A DNA stretch of 54,017 nucleotides from Levilactobacillus tujiorum. GTDB taxonomy: Bacteria; Bacillota; Bacilli; Lactobacillales; Lactobacillaceae. Under the pieces are notes generated by a model. It saw only the letters and a program-made list of their open reading frames with translations. It was not told the origin of the DNA and made no database searches. The stretch lies in assembly GCF_012641185.1 (NCBI RefSeq), contig NZ_JAAXLK010000020.1, forward strand, positions 1 to 54,017. Direction: 5' to 3'. Within the stretch, counting starts at the first letter, position 1, and each line of letters opens with the position of its first letter. A program made the position numbers and the translations under genes. This document shows positions 22,544 through 32,170 of this stretch, one piece after another.

Positions 22544-23672
22544 TGGCCGCGTGATTGAGGTCTCCTCAGTTCATGTGACAACTAGCTATGCGCAAGTTGT
22601 CAGCGACATTGGTATGCGCGGCGTTCAAATGGGCGTCGCGGGCGACAAGGAGGGCATTAAGTGCTATCGCAGCCTTGCTGACCTCGAAGATGATTATGAC
22701 ATTGATACACCTGTATGGAATCAAGGCCAAGCGTACTTCGGTGGTGCCTCTGATGGTGCTTTTTTCGTTAGAACTTATGACCCCAACTATACGGCAGCAC
22801 AAAAGCCCGCTTTAGACGGTGTCACCACAACTGATAACTCAGCAAGCGTAGCTTTATCAGGCACCCCAGCTTCCGAGAGCGGATTTATCCACGCACTCGC
22901 CAAGTATTACTATGCGGGAGCTGAGTACCACCTTTTCCCAATCGCTAGCGAAGAAGATAAGGATATGGCACTCACTGTGTCGAACTTTGTCGAAGCACAA
23001 GACCGAGGGATTTTACTAATTTCCATGACTACAGAAGCTGGTCGAATGGCAGTTGACAGTGACTTTGATTTTCTCGAACAAATCAAGGCTAACCGAGCAA
23101 CTAAAATTGTTTCTTTACCAACGAGTGATGATCCAAATAACACCATGGGTGCGGATGCACTGGGCCATTTCGTAGGCGATGCCGTAGGAGCCAATTTCAA
23201 ATTTACTACCGGTTTATCTGTATCACCTCAAGATCGTTTTGAACTGACAAATGATGATTTAGCAGTTTATGAGAAGCGGAATATTGGAACCTATGCAACT
23301 GAAAACGGCAAAAATATGGTCACTAACGGCCGCATGATGTCTGGATTGGCATTATCAACGATGGTGATTAAAGATTCCATCACAAATGACATTATCCAAA
23401 CAGTTAGCGACTATTTGCAAAAAAATCGGCGCGTTCCATATGCCACTTCCGGCGTCAAGGCCGTTCGTGGGCTACTGATGGGTGTTTTAGGAAGCTATGT
23501 GTCATCGGGATTAATTAAGAGCTACACATTGAATGATCCGGACGCTGACAGCATTAGTGAAGAGAAGAAAGCCACTGGCATTCTGGATATCTTCGCATGG
23601 AATTGGGAATCTGTTCCAAACATTGATGATGCTGAGTTTGCGCAAACGCTCGTTGTTTATGACGGCCAATAG
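22527..23672 (+). CDS. Tail sheath protein (DUF3383)
   Basis: ATG 22527 has TATGGAGGTTC upstream and overlaps the previous gene's end. The 381-residue product fits the DUF3383 sheath family: N-terminal V-x-S-x-x-V strand pattern, a long central domain, and a C-terminal GILMxx-like run (VRGLLMGVLGSYVSSGLIKS) with a closing domain. Sheath contraction drives the tube into the host. Its presence, with Baseplate J downstream, marks a contractile tail. Confidence 0.82.
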   Translation: MTQTINGRVIEVSSVHVTTSYAQVVSDIGMRGVQMGVAGDKEGIKCYRSLADLEDDYDIDTPVWNQGQAYFGGASDGAFFVRTYDPNYTAAQKPALDGVTTTDNSASVALSGTPASESGFIHALAKYYYAGAEYHLFPIASEEDKDMALTVSNFVEAQDRGILLISMTTEAGRMAVDSDFDFLEQIKANRATKIVSLPTSDDPNNTMGADALGHFVGDAVGANFKFTTGLSVSPQDRFELTNDDLAVYEKRNIGTYATENGKNMVTNGRMMSGLALSTMVIKDSITNDIIQTVSDYLQKNRRVPYATSGVKAVRGLLMGVLGSYVSSGLIKSYTLNDPDADSISEEKKATGILDIFAWNWESVPNIDDAEFAQTLVVYDGQ

Positions 23673-23687
23673 AAAGGGGATTATGTA

Positions 23688-24101
23688 ATGGCAATTACGG
23701 ACTATACAGATTATAAGTGGGATGCAGCCTCAACGGTATTAACCGTGGATGGAATTCAACCTACTGCTTATGCTTCTGGCGATATTTTTACGCTTACCTT
23801 TACCAATGATTTAGTTACCATCAGTATGGATATTTTTGGGCATGGGATTACAATTATCCATCACGATGGGTCGGCTACGTTCCAGCTTAACCTGACTGCC
23901 TTGGATGAAGTTTATCTGACGATTTTGAAAAACTACGATCCAGCGGATACTCATGTTATCGATGTCATGACACCGGTTGAACACGTCCACATTGATTCGG
24001 CATATCTGCCTAAGTTGCCACCCGTTGGTGTTGGCAGTGATGCACCATCACGGCAGCTCGAATTTAATACACCAAAAGCAATTGCTGAACCTGCCGCCTA
24101 G
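23688..24101 (+). CDS. Tail tube protein (DUF3277)
   Basis: The 137-residue protein has the DUF3277-type tube pattern: DYKWDAASTVLTVDGIQPTA, then YASGDIFTLTFTNDLVTISM and FGHGITIIHHDGSATFQLNL. Tube proteins stack as hexamers inside the sheath. It directly follows the sheath gene, as in other contractile-tailed phages of Firmicutes. Confidence 0.82.
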   Translation: MAITDYTDYKWDAASTVLTVDGIQPTAYASGDIFTLTFTNDLVTISMDIFGHGITIIHHDGSATFQLNLTALDEVYLTILKNYDPADTHVIDVMTPVEHVHIDSAYLPKLPPVGVGSDAPSRQLEFNTPKAIAEPAA

Positions 24102-24111
24102 AGCGGTTTTT
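24094..24111 (+). terminator. Short hairpin and U-run after the tube gene
   Basis: CCGC (24094-24097) pairs with GCGG (24103-24106) around a 5-base loop, followed by five T. It overlaps the tube stop codon. It could partly terminate transcription to set a high tube-to-chaperone ratio. The stem is only four pairs. Confidence 0.4.
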
Positions 24112-24146
24112 GTTTTGCACAAAATTAAATTAGGAGGAATTTTATC

Positions 24147-24578
24147 ATGACCGAAACTAAGAATGAAGCAGCAACCAAGGAAACTAAGAATCAAGAAGTA
24201 GCAAGTAAGGAAGTTACCGAGGATCAGCCAAAATGGGACGGGACATTTGAAGATGTTACCAACCACCAACGTGCTTTCAAAATTACCGAATCTGATGGGA
24301 CAAAGATTGAGGTTCCTTTCAATTGGCCTGGTCGAACGGTAGCAGAAAACTTAGATGGGTTTTCCTATGGGCTTATCAATGGTGTCACGCGTGATACCCC
24401 AGGGACTTATCACGAAGCGCTATTAGGCTTATTTGGGACACCAAAAGTGGCCGGTAAGGTTCATGAACCACTTGATATGAAGTTTTTTGAAGATGCTGCT
24501 AACCAGTCAGACCGGAACAAGACTTTTGATTATCTGATGGATAATGGGGAATCGTTTCTTACAGGCAAGCTCAACTAG
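24147..24578 (+). CDS. Tail assembly chaperone, first frame (gpG-like)
   Basis: The 143-residue protein sits between the tube and tape measure genes, the fixed place for tail assembly chaperones. It has an acidic charged N-terminus and a folded part (FKITESDGTKIEVPFNWPGR). The frame stops at 24576-24578 inside a second overlapping frame. In many phages a ribosomal shift joins the two (gpG and gpGT). TAGGAGGAATT precedes the ATG. Confidence 0.72.
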   Translation: MTETKNEAATKETKNQEVASKEVTEDQPKWDGTFEDVTNHQRAFKITESDGTKIEVPFNWPGRTVAENLDGFSYGLINGVTRDTPGTYHEALLGLFGTPKVAGKVHEPLDMKFFEDAANQSDRNKTFDYLMDNGESFLTGKLN

Positions 24579-24786
24579 TCTGAGTCAGCGGGCTGTTCAG
24601 GCCTATTTAAATTCAGACGATCCTGATGTGTTGAAATGGTACGCTTACATGGAGGGAGCCGTTAACCTAACGTTCGATGATATTGACAAACTCACGATTC
24701 CTGAACTGTCTGTAATGGTCTATTGCACGAATGAGCGCATTAAGAACCAGGCACAAGCGGAAGCGGGGCGGATGATTAGTGGCTAA
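24544..24786 (+). CDS. Tail assembly chaperone, second frame (T-like part)
   Basis: This frame (+1, equally -2, relative to the first) is open from 24538 and ends at 24786, overlapping the tape measure start. ATG 24544 has no ribosome site. The product (AVQAYLNSDDPDVLKWYAYM) is a small helical domain of the T type. It is probably made as an extension of the preceding protein by a ribosomal shift within 24538-24577. Confidence 0.65.
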   Translation: MGNRFLQASSTSLSQRAVQAYLNSDDPDVLKWYAYMEGAVNLTFDDIDKLTIPELSVMVYCTNERIKNQAQAEAGRMISG

Positions 24787-27700
24787 TAAGATGATTCGTC
24801 ACGGTACGATTGGCTTTAGCGTCGCAGGTGATCTTTCCAAACTTGAACGAGCTAACAAGCTCATGGACGGGATGGAAAGACGTGCTCATAAGGTCAACCG
24901 TGCTTTGGACGCAATGATTCCACAGCGTGCCTTTAATGAGGCAGCTAATGGCTTTGGACGAATTAGTAAGTCTGCCGACAAATCCCGTGAATCGATTGAC
25001 AGTGCCAAACGAGGACAGAAAGAGTATGGCTATGAGGCCAGACGAACTTCTAAATCCGTTGTTAAGTCTTGGGATCAAGTCACTAGCGCTCAAGACAAAA
25101 CGCGCGTTGCTACTAATAAACTTGGAACCGCGGTTTCACGAACCAATGGTCAAGTGGGTGCTTCTGCCACACGAATGGGTGACAAGAGTGAACGTGCCTT
25201 TGCTAAGACTCGTACTGGGGCCGCAAAGACTCGTGGTAGTTTTGACCGGTTATATACCTCGGGTAGCAAGCTAACCAACATGGGAAGCATGGTCACTATG
25301 GCTTTACTTCCAGTTGGGGCGGCGTTTAAGCAAGCCGCCGACCAAGCTACTGAGCTGGAAAATAAGTATACGACCATTCGTAACTTGCTGAGCACTGGTG
25401 GCGAGTCACTTGGGGCTTCAAAGGCTGAAACCAAGGCCATGCAGAAAGAAAACAACGGATTTGCACTAAAGTATGGTGTCGATCCGTCTGACATGGCAAG
25501 TGGTGGCGAAGAGCTTATCCGGCGTGGCTATTCTGGTAAACAGGAACTTGCGTCCCATAAGTCATTCTTGCAAGCGGCTCGTGCCTCTGGTGATGATTAT
25601 AAGTCGGTAGTTAACTATGGTGCCTCTGCACTTGAAAAGTTTGGTTATAAGACCAAAGCTGGGGATTCCATTGGCAAGATGCGGAAGTATACCAGCAAAG
25701 TCTTAAATCAGATGGCGTATGCCGCTGATATGACGGCCACTGATTTTACCGGAATTGGTAACGCGTTAAACATGGCCGGTGGGACGGCTCATTCTACTAA
25801 CCAATCGCTTGCCAGCACGGTTTCGGCTTTAGGTGTCCTTTCCAACAACGGTTTGGACGGAACCCTTAGTGGGACAGGACTGCGTAAGGTTTTGAATGCC
25901 TTTGCTTCGCCTTACACTTCCCTCAAATCACGGCAAGGCCAAGCCATCAAGGAATACGGCATTGATACCAGCAAGTTTTATGGCAAAGACCATAACTTGA
26001 AATCACTGCCTAAGCTGTTGAATTACTTGAATAGCAAAACCAGCAAGCTATCGGAATCCCAAAAACTAAAGTTTCAAAACAAGTTCTTTGGGGCAACCGG
26101 TCAAGAAGCTGGTAACTTCTTAATGGCGAACACTGGTCAAATTGGTAACCTGACCAAAAAGGTTGAGCGTTCTCAGGATCAAAAAGGCAATGGGTACATC
26201 GCCAATTTATCCGAAAAGAACATGAAATCTTGGCAAAACCAGATCAACCGAACCAAGCAATATCTCAACGTTATGGGGCAAGGCTTCGCTAAAAACGTAT
26301 TGCCGGGCTTCACTAAGGCGTTGAAATATGCCAATAGTCTTCTTGGCTATCTGATTAAGCTGCCAAAACCAGTCAAAACAACTGCGGGCTATATTGCCGC
26401 CATTGGTGGGTCATTAGCTGCGGCTGTTACTAGTGTTAAGCTGCTTGGTAAAGCTGGAAGTTTCTTATTTGGAAGTGGCCGTGCAGCTTCACGTGGTGGC
26501 GCCACTTCTAACGCCGTTGCCGATGTTGCTGATATCGCTAGTTCTCTACCGATTGGTGGTAAAAGTGAAACCAGAATGGGTCGACTTGGCACCAGGACGG
26601 AACGATTAGCAAGAACAAAATTATTTGGTAGATCAGGCAGAATGGCTTCGGCTATCAAGGATAATCGACTAGTACGTTTTGTGGGTAGAAACTCTGGATT
26701 AGCTACAGATGCTGAAAAAGTGTCTCTTGCAGGCGCAAAGCATCTTGGATCGGCAACTAAGCTAACCAAACTAGCTAATTTTGGTAGGTCAATTCCTTGG
26801 CTTGATGTGGCGCTATCAGCTACTTCCCTAATAGGGATGAACAAGAAAAATGCTGGCGGCAAAATTGGAAACTTCGGTGGAACCCTCGCTGGAATGGAAG
26901 GTGGCGCCGCACTGGGTAGCTTTTTGGGACCCGTTGGTACAGTTGTTGGAGGCGCGGCCGGGGCGGCAGCTGGAGGATTTGCTGGTTCTAAAGCAGGTAA
27001 AGCCATTCAGCATGCAGTTACTAGTCAAAGTAAGCAGAACAGCATGTACGTGCCGGGAGTCGGAGATGTATACAACTCTGGCAGTCGAAAAAAGTCCAAG
27101 CCTAAACCCAAGGCTGATCCCAAGACAACGTTAGGTTCTGACGAGTGGAATGAAACTAACATTGGCAAATCAAATTATAAGTACATCAAGCAAGCTACTA
27201 AGCTGGAACAGCAAGGTAATATCGAGTGGGCCAATTCGGCCGGTAAGACTACGAAAAAGCTGCGAGGTACCTATAATTCGCTTTATAACCTTGCCAAAAA
27301 ACGAGCTGATGGACAGCTTAGCAACGACCAAAAGGGATACAGCTATTTAAAAAAGGCAGGATTATTAAACGTTAAGGCTGCCGATAGCGCGTATAGCCAA
27401 GAAAAGGGTAGTGTTCAAAAGCGGGTTTCTTCGCTTAGATCAGGGCTTAATAAGCTTTTGAACAACGATAAGATGAGTGGCACACAACGTGCAAAGGCCA
27501 TTGATAAGGTCAATCGGCAAATTATTTCATTGACCGACAAGGGTTCACTTAAACAGAAGGCAATCATGACTAAGATGATGTCTTCCAACACTCATCTAAC
27601 TACTGCCGGTTATGCCAAAATTCTTACTTCTAGTAAGAAGAATGAAAAGCAGACCATCAAAACGGCTCAGAAAACTTACAACGCTGAGGTTAAGTCGGCC

Positions 27701-30649
27701 GATAAACGTTACAAAAAAGCTAAGAATTTAGCTGAAACGTTGCCGGGCTTATCCGAGAAGCAGCGTAAGGCTGTTATCAAGGAAGCCCAAAAACAGCGAG
27801 ACGCAGCTAAAGACAAAGCACACGATCAGTATAAGAGTACGGTGAAATGGGCCGAACAACAACGTCACGATGTTGTCGCTGCCGCCAAGAAGGAAGCCGG
27901 GGAAGCTGCTGCCGCCTTTAGCACGGCTGCCAAACATGTTGGCAATAGTATTCCAGCCCTTATCGAACAGAATGCCAGTTTATTCGGTGGGCATGCTAAA
28001 AAGCCTGTGTCTAGCTATCAGGCGATTAGAAACAATACCAACCCAAAGAAAAAATTAGCCGATGCCGCTGCTAAACAAAACGGTACTGCTAAGAAGCCCA
28101 AGAAGGATAGTTTTGGCATGGCAGGGGCATTTGCTTCTGGTTCTGTTGATCGTTATCCTCATGGGTTGCCACACTCAATGTGGGCCACGGTCAATGATGG
28201 TGGTGCGAAGGAGCTAATTATTCCACCGGCAGGTCAATCGTTCATTGCTAAGCGCATGAATCAGAAGGTTTGGTTGCGTAAAGGTACGCACGTGCTTAAC
28301 GGACGTGATACTAAGCGAGCAATGGGCGGTGTGCATCTTGCTTCTGGGACGATTAACTTGTCGCCAGCTCCTGCGCTTAGTGGTAAAAAGGTCAAGACTG
28401 GGATTGAGGGAACTAAGAAAAAGTACGATAAGGAACTCAAGGGTTCTAAGCGTGCAGTTTCGATATTCAAAAAGTCCAGCAAGTCTGACTTTGGAAAGAT
28501 TAAGTCTGACACCACTGATAAAGTTTCGGATACGACAGCGAGCGTTTCGAAAAAATATAAGTGGTTGAAGTCTAATCTCTCTAACACTACTGATGACATT
28601 AGCAAGGACTGGCGTTCAAGCTGGAAGTCACTAGTTAATTACTTTGGTGATGTTTTTGGCAAGCTCAAACCGTACGCCCACAAGGGGATGGCTGGGGCTA
28701 TCTCTTCGTTGAATGGTGGATTTTCTGGAATTGATTCAGCCTTGGCACAATTTGGTGGTAACAAGCAAGTCTTAAAACCAATTCATTATGCGCGCGGTTC
28801 TCATGGACCAATCGCAAGTGACCGGATTGCGGTATTAAATGATGCCAAGTCCGGACCACGGCAAGAATTAGTTGTCCGTCATGACCAATTGCTACGACCT
28901 CATGGGCACGATGTGCTGACTCCTTTGCAAAAGGGCGATGAAGTGCTTAATGGCTCACAAGTTGAGCAGATCAAACCCTACTTACCTCATTTTGCTAAGG
29001 GGACTGGTGTTTCTAAGTCCAAACTTCGCAAGATTGCTAAGGCGAATGCTAAGCAACCGGCAGAGGCCTATAATGACGAGTTTGCCACTAATGTAAAGCC
29101 GAGTGGATCAATCCTACAAAGAGGCATCGGTCGTACTTATAAGGCCGCCGCTAAGTCGGTTGGCCCTAAGTGGTCTAATGCCATGTGGGGATACATTCAA
29201 GGCCTTATTGTTGGTAGTGGTGGCGGCCCTGTACTACGTTCTCCGGGTTCCGGATGGTCTGTATCATCTGGCTTTGGAAACCGTGGCAAGGTTGCTGGTG
29301 GTTTTAGCTCCCACGATGGCGTTGACTTTTCTGGCTCCAAAGTTGTTCATGCCTTACAGGACGCAGTTGTAACCGGAGCAGGTGGTCACAAACGTGGTTG
29401 GGAAGGCAGCAACGGAATTGGCCAATATGTCACCACAAAGGGTGGCAAGCTAAGCCTGATTTATCAGGAACTTAATGGAAAAGCCAGTTCTGGCGCAGAC
29501 ATTCTTGTCCATACTGGTGACCATGTTAAGCAAGGACAACCTATTGCCAAACTTGGTCCTAGTGGAACTCACGTTCACATTGGGGCAACAACACACCCTA
29601 TGTGGTCAATCGGTGGTTCTAGTTCTGCTGGGTGGCTGGATGTAACGAAGCTAAAAAGCAATGTTGCAGGGACTAAAAAGCCGAAGAAAAATAGTAAGCT
29701 AACTGGTTTGGTTAAGAGTCAGCTTGGCAAGTCAGCATCTAAGTGGATTGAAAAGCATCTGCAAGAATCCGATGCGAATGTTGGAAGCTTGTCTGGAAGC
29801 ATGGCTCATCGGGCGAAAACGTTAGCGGCGGCTATTAAGGACATGTACCCATCAGCAACAAACGCTGGTATCGCAGCTGTCCTAGGCAACTGGGAATTTG
29901 AATCTCGCCTTGATCCAAATGCTATCAATCCCGGCGGTGGAGCTAGTGGTCTTGGTCAATGGTTAGGCGGTCGGAAGTCTAACTTAATTGCCTATGCTAA
30001 GCGAAAGGGCAAGAGCTGGAAAGATGCTGGCGTTCAACTTAGCTTTGCGCTGAATGGCGATGGTTCGGATAGCTCGGTTTTGAAGAGCGTTTTACGTGGC
30101 AAGGGGTCTGTTGCATCACTTGCTAACAAGTTTTCTAGCCAATGGGAACGTGGTGGGTACAACGCGCAACATGTTGCCGGCGCTAGAAAAGTGGAGGCGG
30201 CTTTACACAATAATGGTGGCTGGTCAAAGAGTGGCAAGCTAAACATTTTTGGTGAAAAGGATTCTGAGGTTGCCATCAATCCTAAGCGTTCAACCGCCGA
30301 TGGATTGATTGGTAGCGCCATTCACGAAAGGGCTAAGGTTAGCAGCAAAGGTTTGGCGGGTCAGCTTGATCGTGCCATGAGCGCTAAGACTAGAAAGTCT
30401 AGCAATCAATCGCTTTTTAAACAGGCGGTCGCTGCTATGCGTCAGTTAGTCTCTACTAATAGTCGTGCAGCTCAGCCAGCTAAGCCTAATATCGTTATTA
30501 ATTCAACCGTTAACTTCAACGGCTCAGTTGATAAAGATACTGCTGATTATGCGGCTGATAGTATTGGCAAAGTTATTGATCGGAAGGTAAATGAAGCTCT
30601 GACCAAGTATGCACAACAGGCCGGACGTGATATGCATTTAACTGATTAA
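24779..30649 (+). CDS. Tail tape measure protein with M23 peptidase and tail lysozyme domains
   Basis: This is by far the longest gene (1956 residues), as expected for a tape measure that sets tail length. GTG 24779 is the start; ATG 24791 is possible. The N-terminal half has basic helical repeats and a hydrophobic segment. An M23-type endopeptidase lies at about residues 1480-1610 (GFGNRGKV, SHDGVDFSG and HVHIG give the zinc ligands). A phage tail lysozyme-like domain follows at about 1680-1815 (AAVLGNWEFESRLDPNAINP, GLGQWLGG). Both would open peptidoglycan during injection. Confidence 0.93.
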   Translation: MANKMIRHGTIGFSVAGDLSKLERANKLMDGMERRAHKVNRALDAMIPQRAFNEAANGFGRISKSADKSRESIDSAKRGQKEYGYEARRTSKSVVKSWDQVTSAQDKTRVATNKLGTAVSRTNGQVGASATRMGDKSERAFAKTRTGAAKTRGSFDRLYTSGSKLTNMGSMVTMALLPVGAAFKQAADQATELENKYTTIRNLLSTGGESLGASKAETKAMQKENNGFALKYGVDPSDMASGGEELIRRGYSGKQELASHKSFLQAARASGDDYKSVVNYGASALEKFGYKTKAGDSIGKMRKYTSKVLNQMAYAADMTATDFTGIGNALNMAGGTAHSTNQSLASTVSALGVLSNNGLDGTLSGTGLRKVLNAFASPYTSLKSRQGQAIKEYGIDTSKFYGKDHNLKSLPKLLNYLNSKTSKLSESQKLKFQNKFFGATGQEAGNFLMANTGQIGNLTKKVERSQDQKGNGYIANLSEKNMKSWQNQINRTKQYLNVMGQGFAKNVLPGFTKALKYANSLLGYLIKLPKPVKTTAGYIAAIGGSLAAAVTSVKLLGKAGSFLFGSGRAASRGGATSNAVADVADIASSLPIGGKSETRMGRLGTRTERLARTKLFGRSGRMASAIKDNRLVRFVGRNSGLATDAEKVSLAGAKHLGSATKLTKLANFGRSIPWLDVALSATSLIGMNKKNAGGKIGNFGGTLAGMEGGAALGSFLGPVGTVVGGAAGAAAGGFAGSKAGKAIQHAVTSQSKQNSMYVPGVGDVYNSGSRKKSKPKPKADPKTTLGSDEWNETNIGKSNYKYIKQATKLEQQGNIEWANSAGKTTKKLRGTYNSLYNLAKKRADGQLSNDQKGYSYLKKAGLLNVKAADSAYSQEKGSVQKRVSSLRSGLNKLLNNDKMSGTQRAKAIDKVNRQIISLTDKGSLKQKAIMTKMMSSNTHLTTAGYAKILTSSKKNEKQTIKTAQKTYNAEVKSADKRYKKAKNLAETLPGLSEKQRKAVIKEAQKQRDAAKDKAHDQYKSTVKWAEQQRHDVVAAAKKEAGEAAAAFSTAAKHVGNSIPALIEQNASLFGGHAKKPVSSYQAIRNNTNPKKKLADAAAKQNGTAKKPKKDSFGMAGAFASGSVDRYPHGLPHSMWATVNDGGAKELIIPPAGQSFIAKRMNQKVWLRKGTHVLNGRDTKRAMGGVHLASGTINLSPAPALSGKKVKTGIEGTKKKYDKELKGSKRAVSIFKKSSKSDFGKIKSDTTDKVSDTTASVSKKYKWLKSNLSNTTDDISKDWRSSWKSLVNYFGDVFGKLKPYAHKGMAGAISSLNGGFSGIDSALAQFGGNKQVLKPIHYARGSHGPIASDRIAVLNDAKSGPRQELVVRHDQLLRPHGHDVLTPLQKGDEVLNGSQVEQIKPYLPHFAKGTGVSKSKLRKIAKANAKQPAEAYNDEFATNVKPSGSILQRGIGRTYKAAAKSVGPKWSNAMWGYIQGLIVGSGGGPVLRSPGSGWSVSSGFGNRGKVAGGFSSHDGVDFSGSKVVHALQDAVVTGAGGHKRGWEGSNGIGQYVTTKGGKLSLIYQELNGKASSGADILVHTGDHVKQGQPIAKLGPSGTHVHIGATTHPMWSIGGSSSAGWLDVTKLKSNVAGTKKPKKNSKLTGLVKSQLGKSASKWIEKHLQESDANVGSLSGSMAHRAKTLAAAIKDMYPSATNAGIAAVLGNWEFESRLDPNAINPGGGASGLGQWLGGRKSNLIAYAKRKGKSWKDAGVQLSFALNGDGSDSSVLKSVLRGKGSVASLANKFSSQWERGGYNAQHVAGARKVEAALHNNGGWSKSGKLNIFGEKDSEVAINPKRSTADGLIGSAIHERAKVSSKGLAGQLDRAMSAKTRKSSNQSLFKQAVAAMRQLVSTNSRAAQPAKPNIVINSTVNFNGSVDKDTADYAADSIGKVIDRKVNEALTKYAQQAGRDMHLTD

Positions 30650-30670
30650 AGAGCTGTAAAGCTCTTTTTT
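30648..30670 (+). terminator. Intrinsic terminator after the tape measure gene
   Basis: AAAGAGCT (30648-30655) pairs perfectly with AGCTCTTT (30660-30667) around a GTAA tetraloop, extended by further T. It overlaps the tape measure stop codon and may separate tape measure from baseplate expression. Confidence 0.8.
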
Positions 30671-30708
30671 CATACATAGATTTTTATTAAATTATGGGAG
30701 GTGACATT

Positions 30709-31686
30709 GTGGCAACCAAAAAATATACGACTTTAACTTCTGTAAAAAAGTTGTACCAGAAGGAACAAGCAGCTGCTGAGAAAAAGTTAAAGTCGATCAA
30801 CAAAACTTTATCTAAAAACCAGAAAAAAATAGCTGCTGCAAAAAAAGAAGTTGGTAAATTAAGCGGATCAGCTAAAACAAAAAAAGAGAAGCTGATTACA
30901 AATCTGACTAAGTCTGTAGCCACAAACAAAAAGCAAGTTAAGAGCGCCAAAACGGCAGTGACTAAAGCCAAGGCTAAAACGAAGAACTACAAGCATTCGC
31001 GAGAGGCTTCAAAGGTCTATAAGGATCAGATTCTTACCAAGATGAAGAAATCGAAATATTGGGGTGAACGGGCTTATATCATGCCGAAGTATCCTTGGGC
31101 GTCTACATCGTACGTTTTTATCCGCACTAATGATGAGCAACCAACGTTTAGTAGCAATTTAACATCCAATCCAACTGAAAAGGGCGGAACAGTTGCTGGC
31201 TCGGCCGAGACTCAACCAACAACGGTTGCTGTTCAAGGCGTCTTAGGTGGTGATGGTGGTAATTCACATCTAGCAGGGTTAAAGACACAGGCCAAACGTT
31301 TAGAGCGCTGGGAAAAGAACCACACGCCTTTGGAATGGCATGGCGAATACACCATGATGTCCACCAATATTTCCGATTTTTCACCAGACTATAGCCACGA
31401 AATAGGCACTGGCGGTGAAAATATCATTAACTTGTCAATTACTCTACAAGAAGTCGAATATGCCGACTCCAACAAGAAGGCCAAGGCCAAATCCACCAAA
31501 AACACAGGGACTAAGGCCACAACAAAATCCACTAGCACTAAGTCAAAAAAGAAATATGTGATAGCAAAAAAGGGCACTACCTATTGGTCGGTGCACGTTA
31601 AAACTGGGGTGTCGTTAGCGACCATTGAAAAGAAAAACAAGTATCCGGCCACTAAGATTCCAGTTGGCGCAAAGATTTATTATTAA
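30709..31686 (+). CDS. LysM-containing tail/baseplate protein (XkdP/gp53-like)
   Basis: The start is GTG 30709 behind GGGAGGTGACATT; an in-frame ATG at 30694 overlaps the ribosome site. The 325-residue protein opens with a Lys-rich coiled coil (about residues 1-95). It has a central domain with SAETQPTTVAVQGVLGG and WHGEYTMMSTN, as in baseplate-joining proteins, and ends in a LysM-like module (YVIAKKGTTYWSVHVKTGVS to VGAKIYY). In XkdP/gp53-type proteins the LysM end links the tape or tube to the baseplate. Confidence 0.78.
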   Translation: MATKKYTTLTSVKKLYQKEQAAAEKKLKSINKTLSKNQKKIAAAKKEVGKLSGSAKTKKEKLITNLTKSVATNKKQVKSAKTAVTKAKAKTKNYKHSREASKVYKDQILTKMKKSKYWGERAYIMPKYPWASTSYVFIRTNDEQPTFSSNLTSNPTEKGGTVAGSAETQPTTVAVQGVLGGDGGNSHLAGLKTQAKRLERWEKNHTPLEWHGEYTMMSTNISDFSPDYSHEIGTGGENIINLSITLQEVEYADSNKKAKAKSTKNTGTKATTKSTSTKSKKKYVIAKKGTTYWSVHVKTGVSLATIEKKNKYPATKIPVGAKIYY

Positions 31687-31699
31687 GGGGGTGTGACTG

Positions 31700-32170
31700 A
31701 TGGCCGAAAACGATCGGATTTTAGTTGATTTGAGCGATGATACCGAAGAAACCTTTGAAAAGGAGTTCAATGGCGTTAAATATAACTTTAAGGCTTATCG
31801 TAATGCGCAAAACGATCGGATTTATATGTCGATATTTGATGAAAACATGGTTCCAATCATTACTGGAGAAAAATTGATGTATGGCATGGAGGTTTTTGGC
31901 ACAATCAGTGAGCCACGTTTGCCGGCCTTTTATGCGATTCCTTATGATGAATCCGATCAAGTGCACGAGGTTACCGGGGCAACGTTTCAGAGCCCCGTTT
32001 TTATTTTCTTACCGCAGGACGATGATGAAGATGCAGATGGCTCGGGAACTGACTTTAACGATGATCTGGATGATGACGAAGAATCAATTGAGTCCGCCGA
32101 TCAAACCATCAGCGATGATGATGCCATTAATCTCTATGGTACTGATCAGATTGTAGGCGGTGAGGATTAA
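31700..32170 (+). CDS. Baseplate plug protein
   Basis: The 156-residue protein has a beta-rich body (FNGVKYNFKAYRNAQNDRIY, MSIFDENMVPIITGEKLMYG) matching the plug proteins of simple contractile baseplates (Pam3 gp18-like). It has a very acidic C-terminal tail (DDDEDADGSGTDFNDDLDDD). It lies between the LysM protein and the hub, the usual order, and overlaps the hub start by one base. It would seal the tube end until injection. Confidence 0.72.
   Translation: MAENDRILVDLSDDTEETFEKEFNGVKYNFKAYRNAQNDRIYMSIFDENMVPIITGEKLMYGMEVFGTISEPRLPAFYAIPYDESDQVHEVTGATFQSPVFIFLPQDDDEDADGSGTDFNDDLDDDEESIESADQTISDDDAINLYGTDQIVGGED

Noticed and set aside
26389-27006. Minus-strand open frame of 205 codons
   Set aside because: It lies opposite the tape measure gene, is low complexity (Ala/Pro/Leu-rich) and has no ribosome site; it mirrors the codon usage of the real gene.
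28261-28605. Minus-strand 114-codon frame in the tape measure
   Set aside because: Antisense to a well-supported gene, with no start signals.
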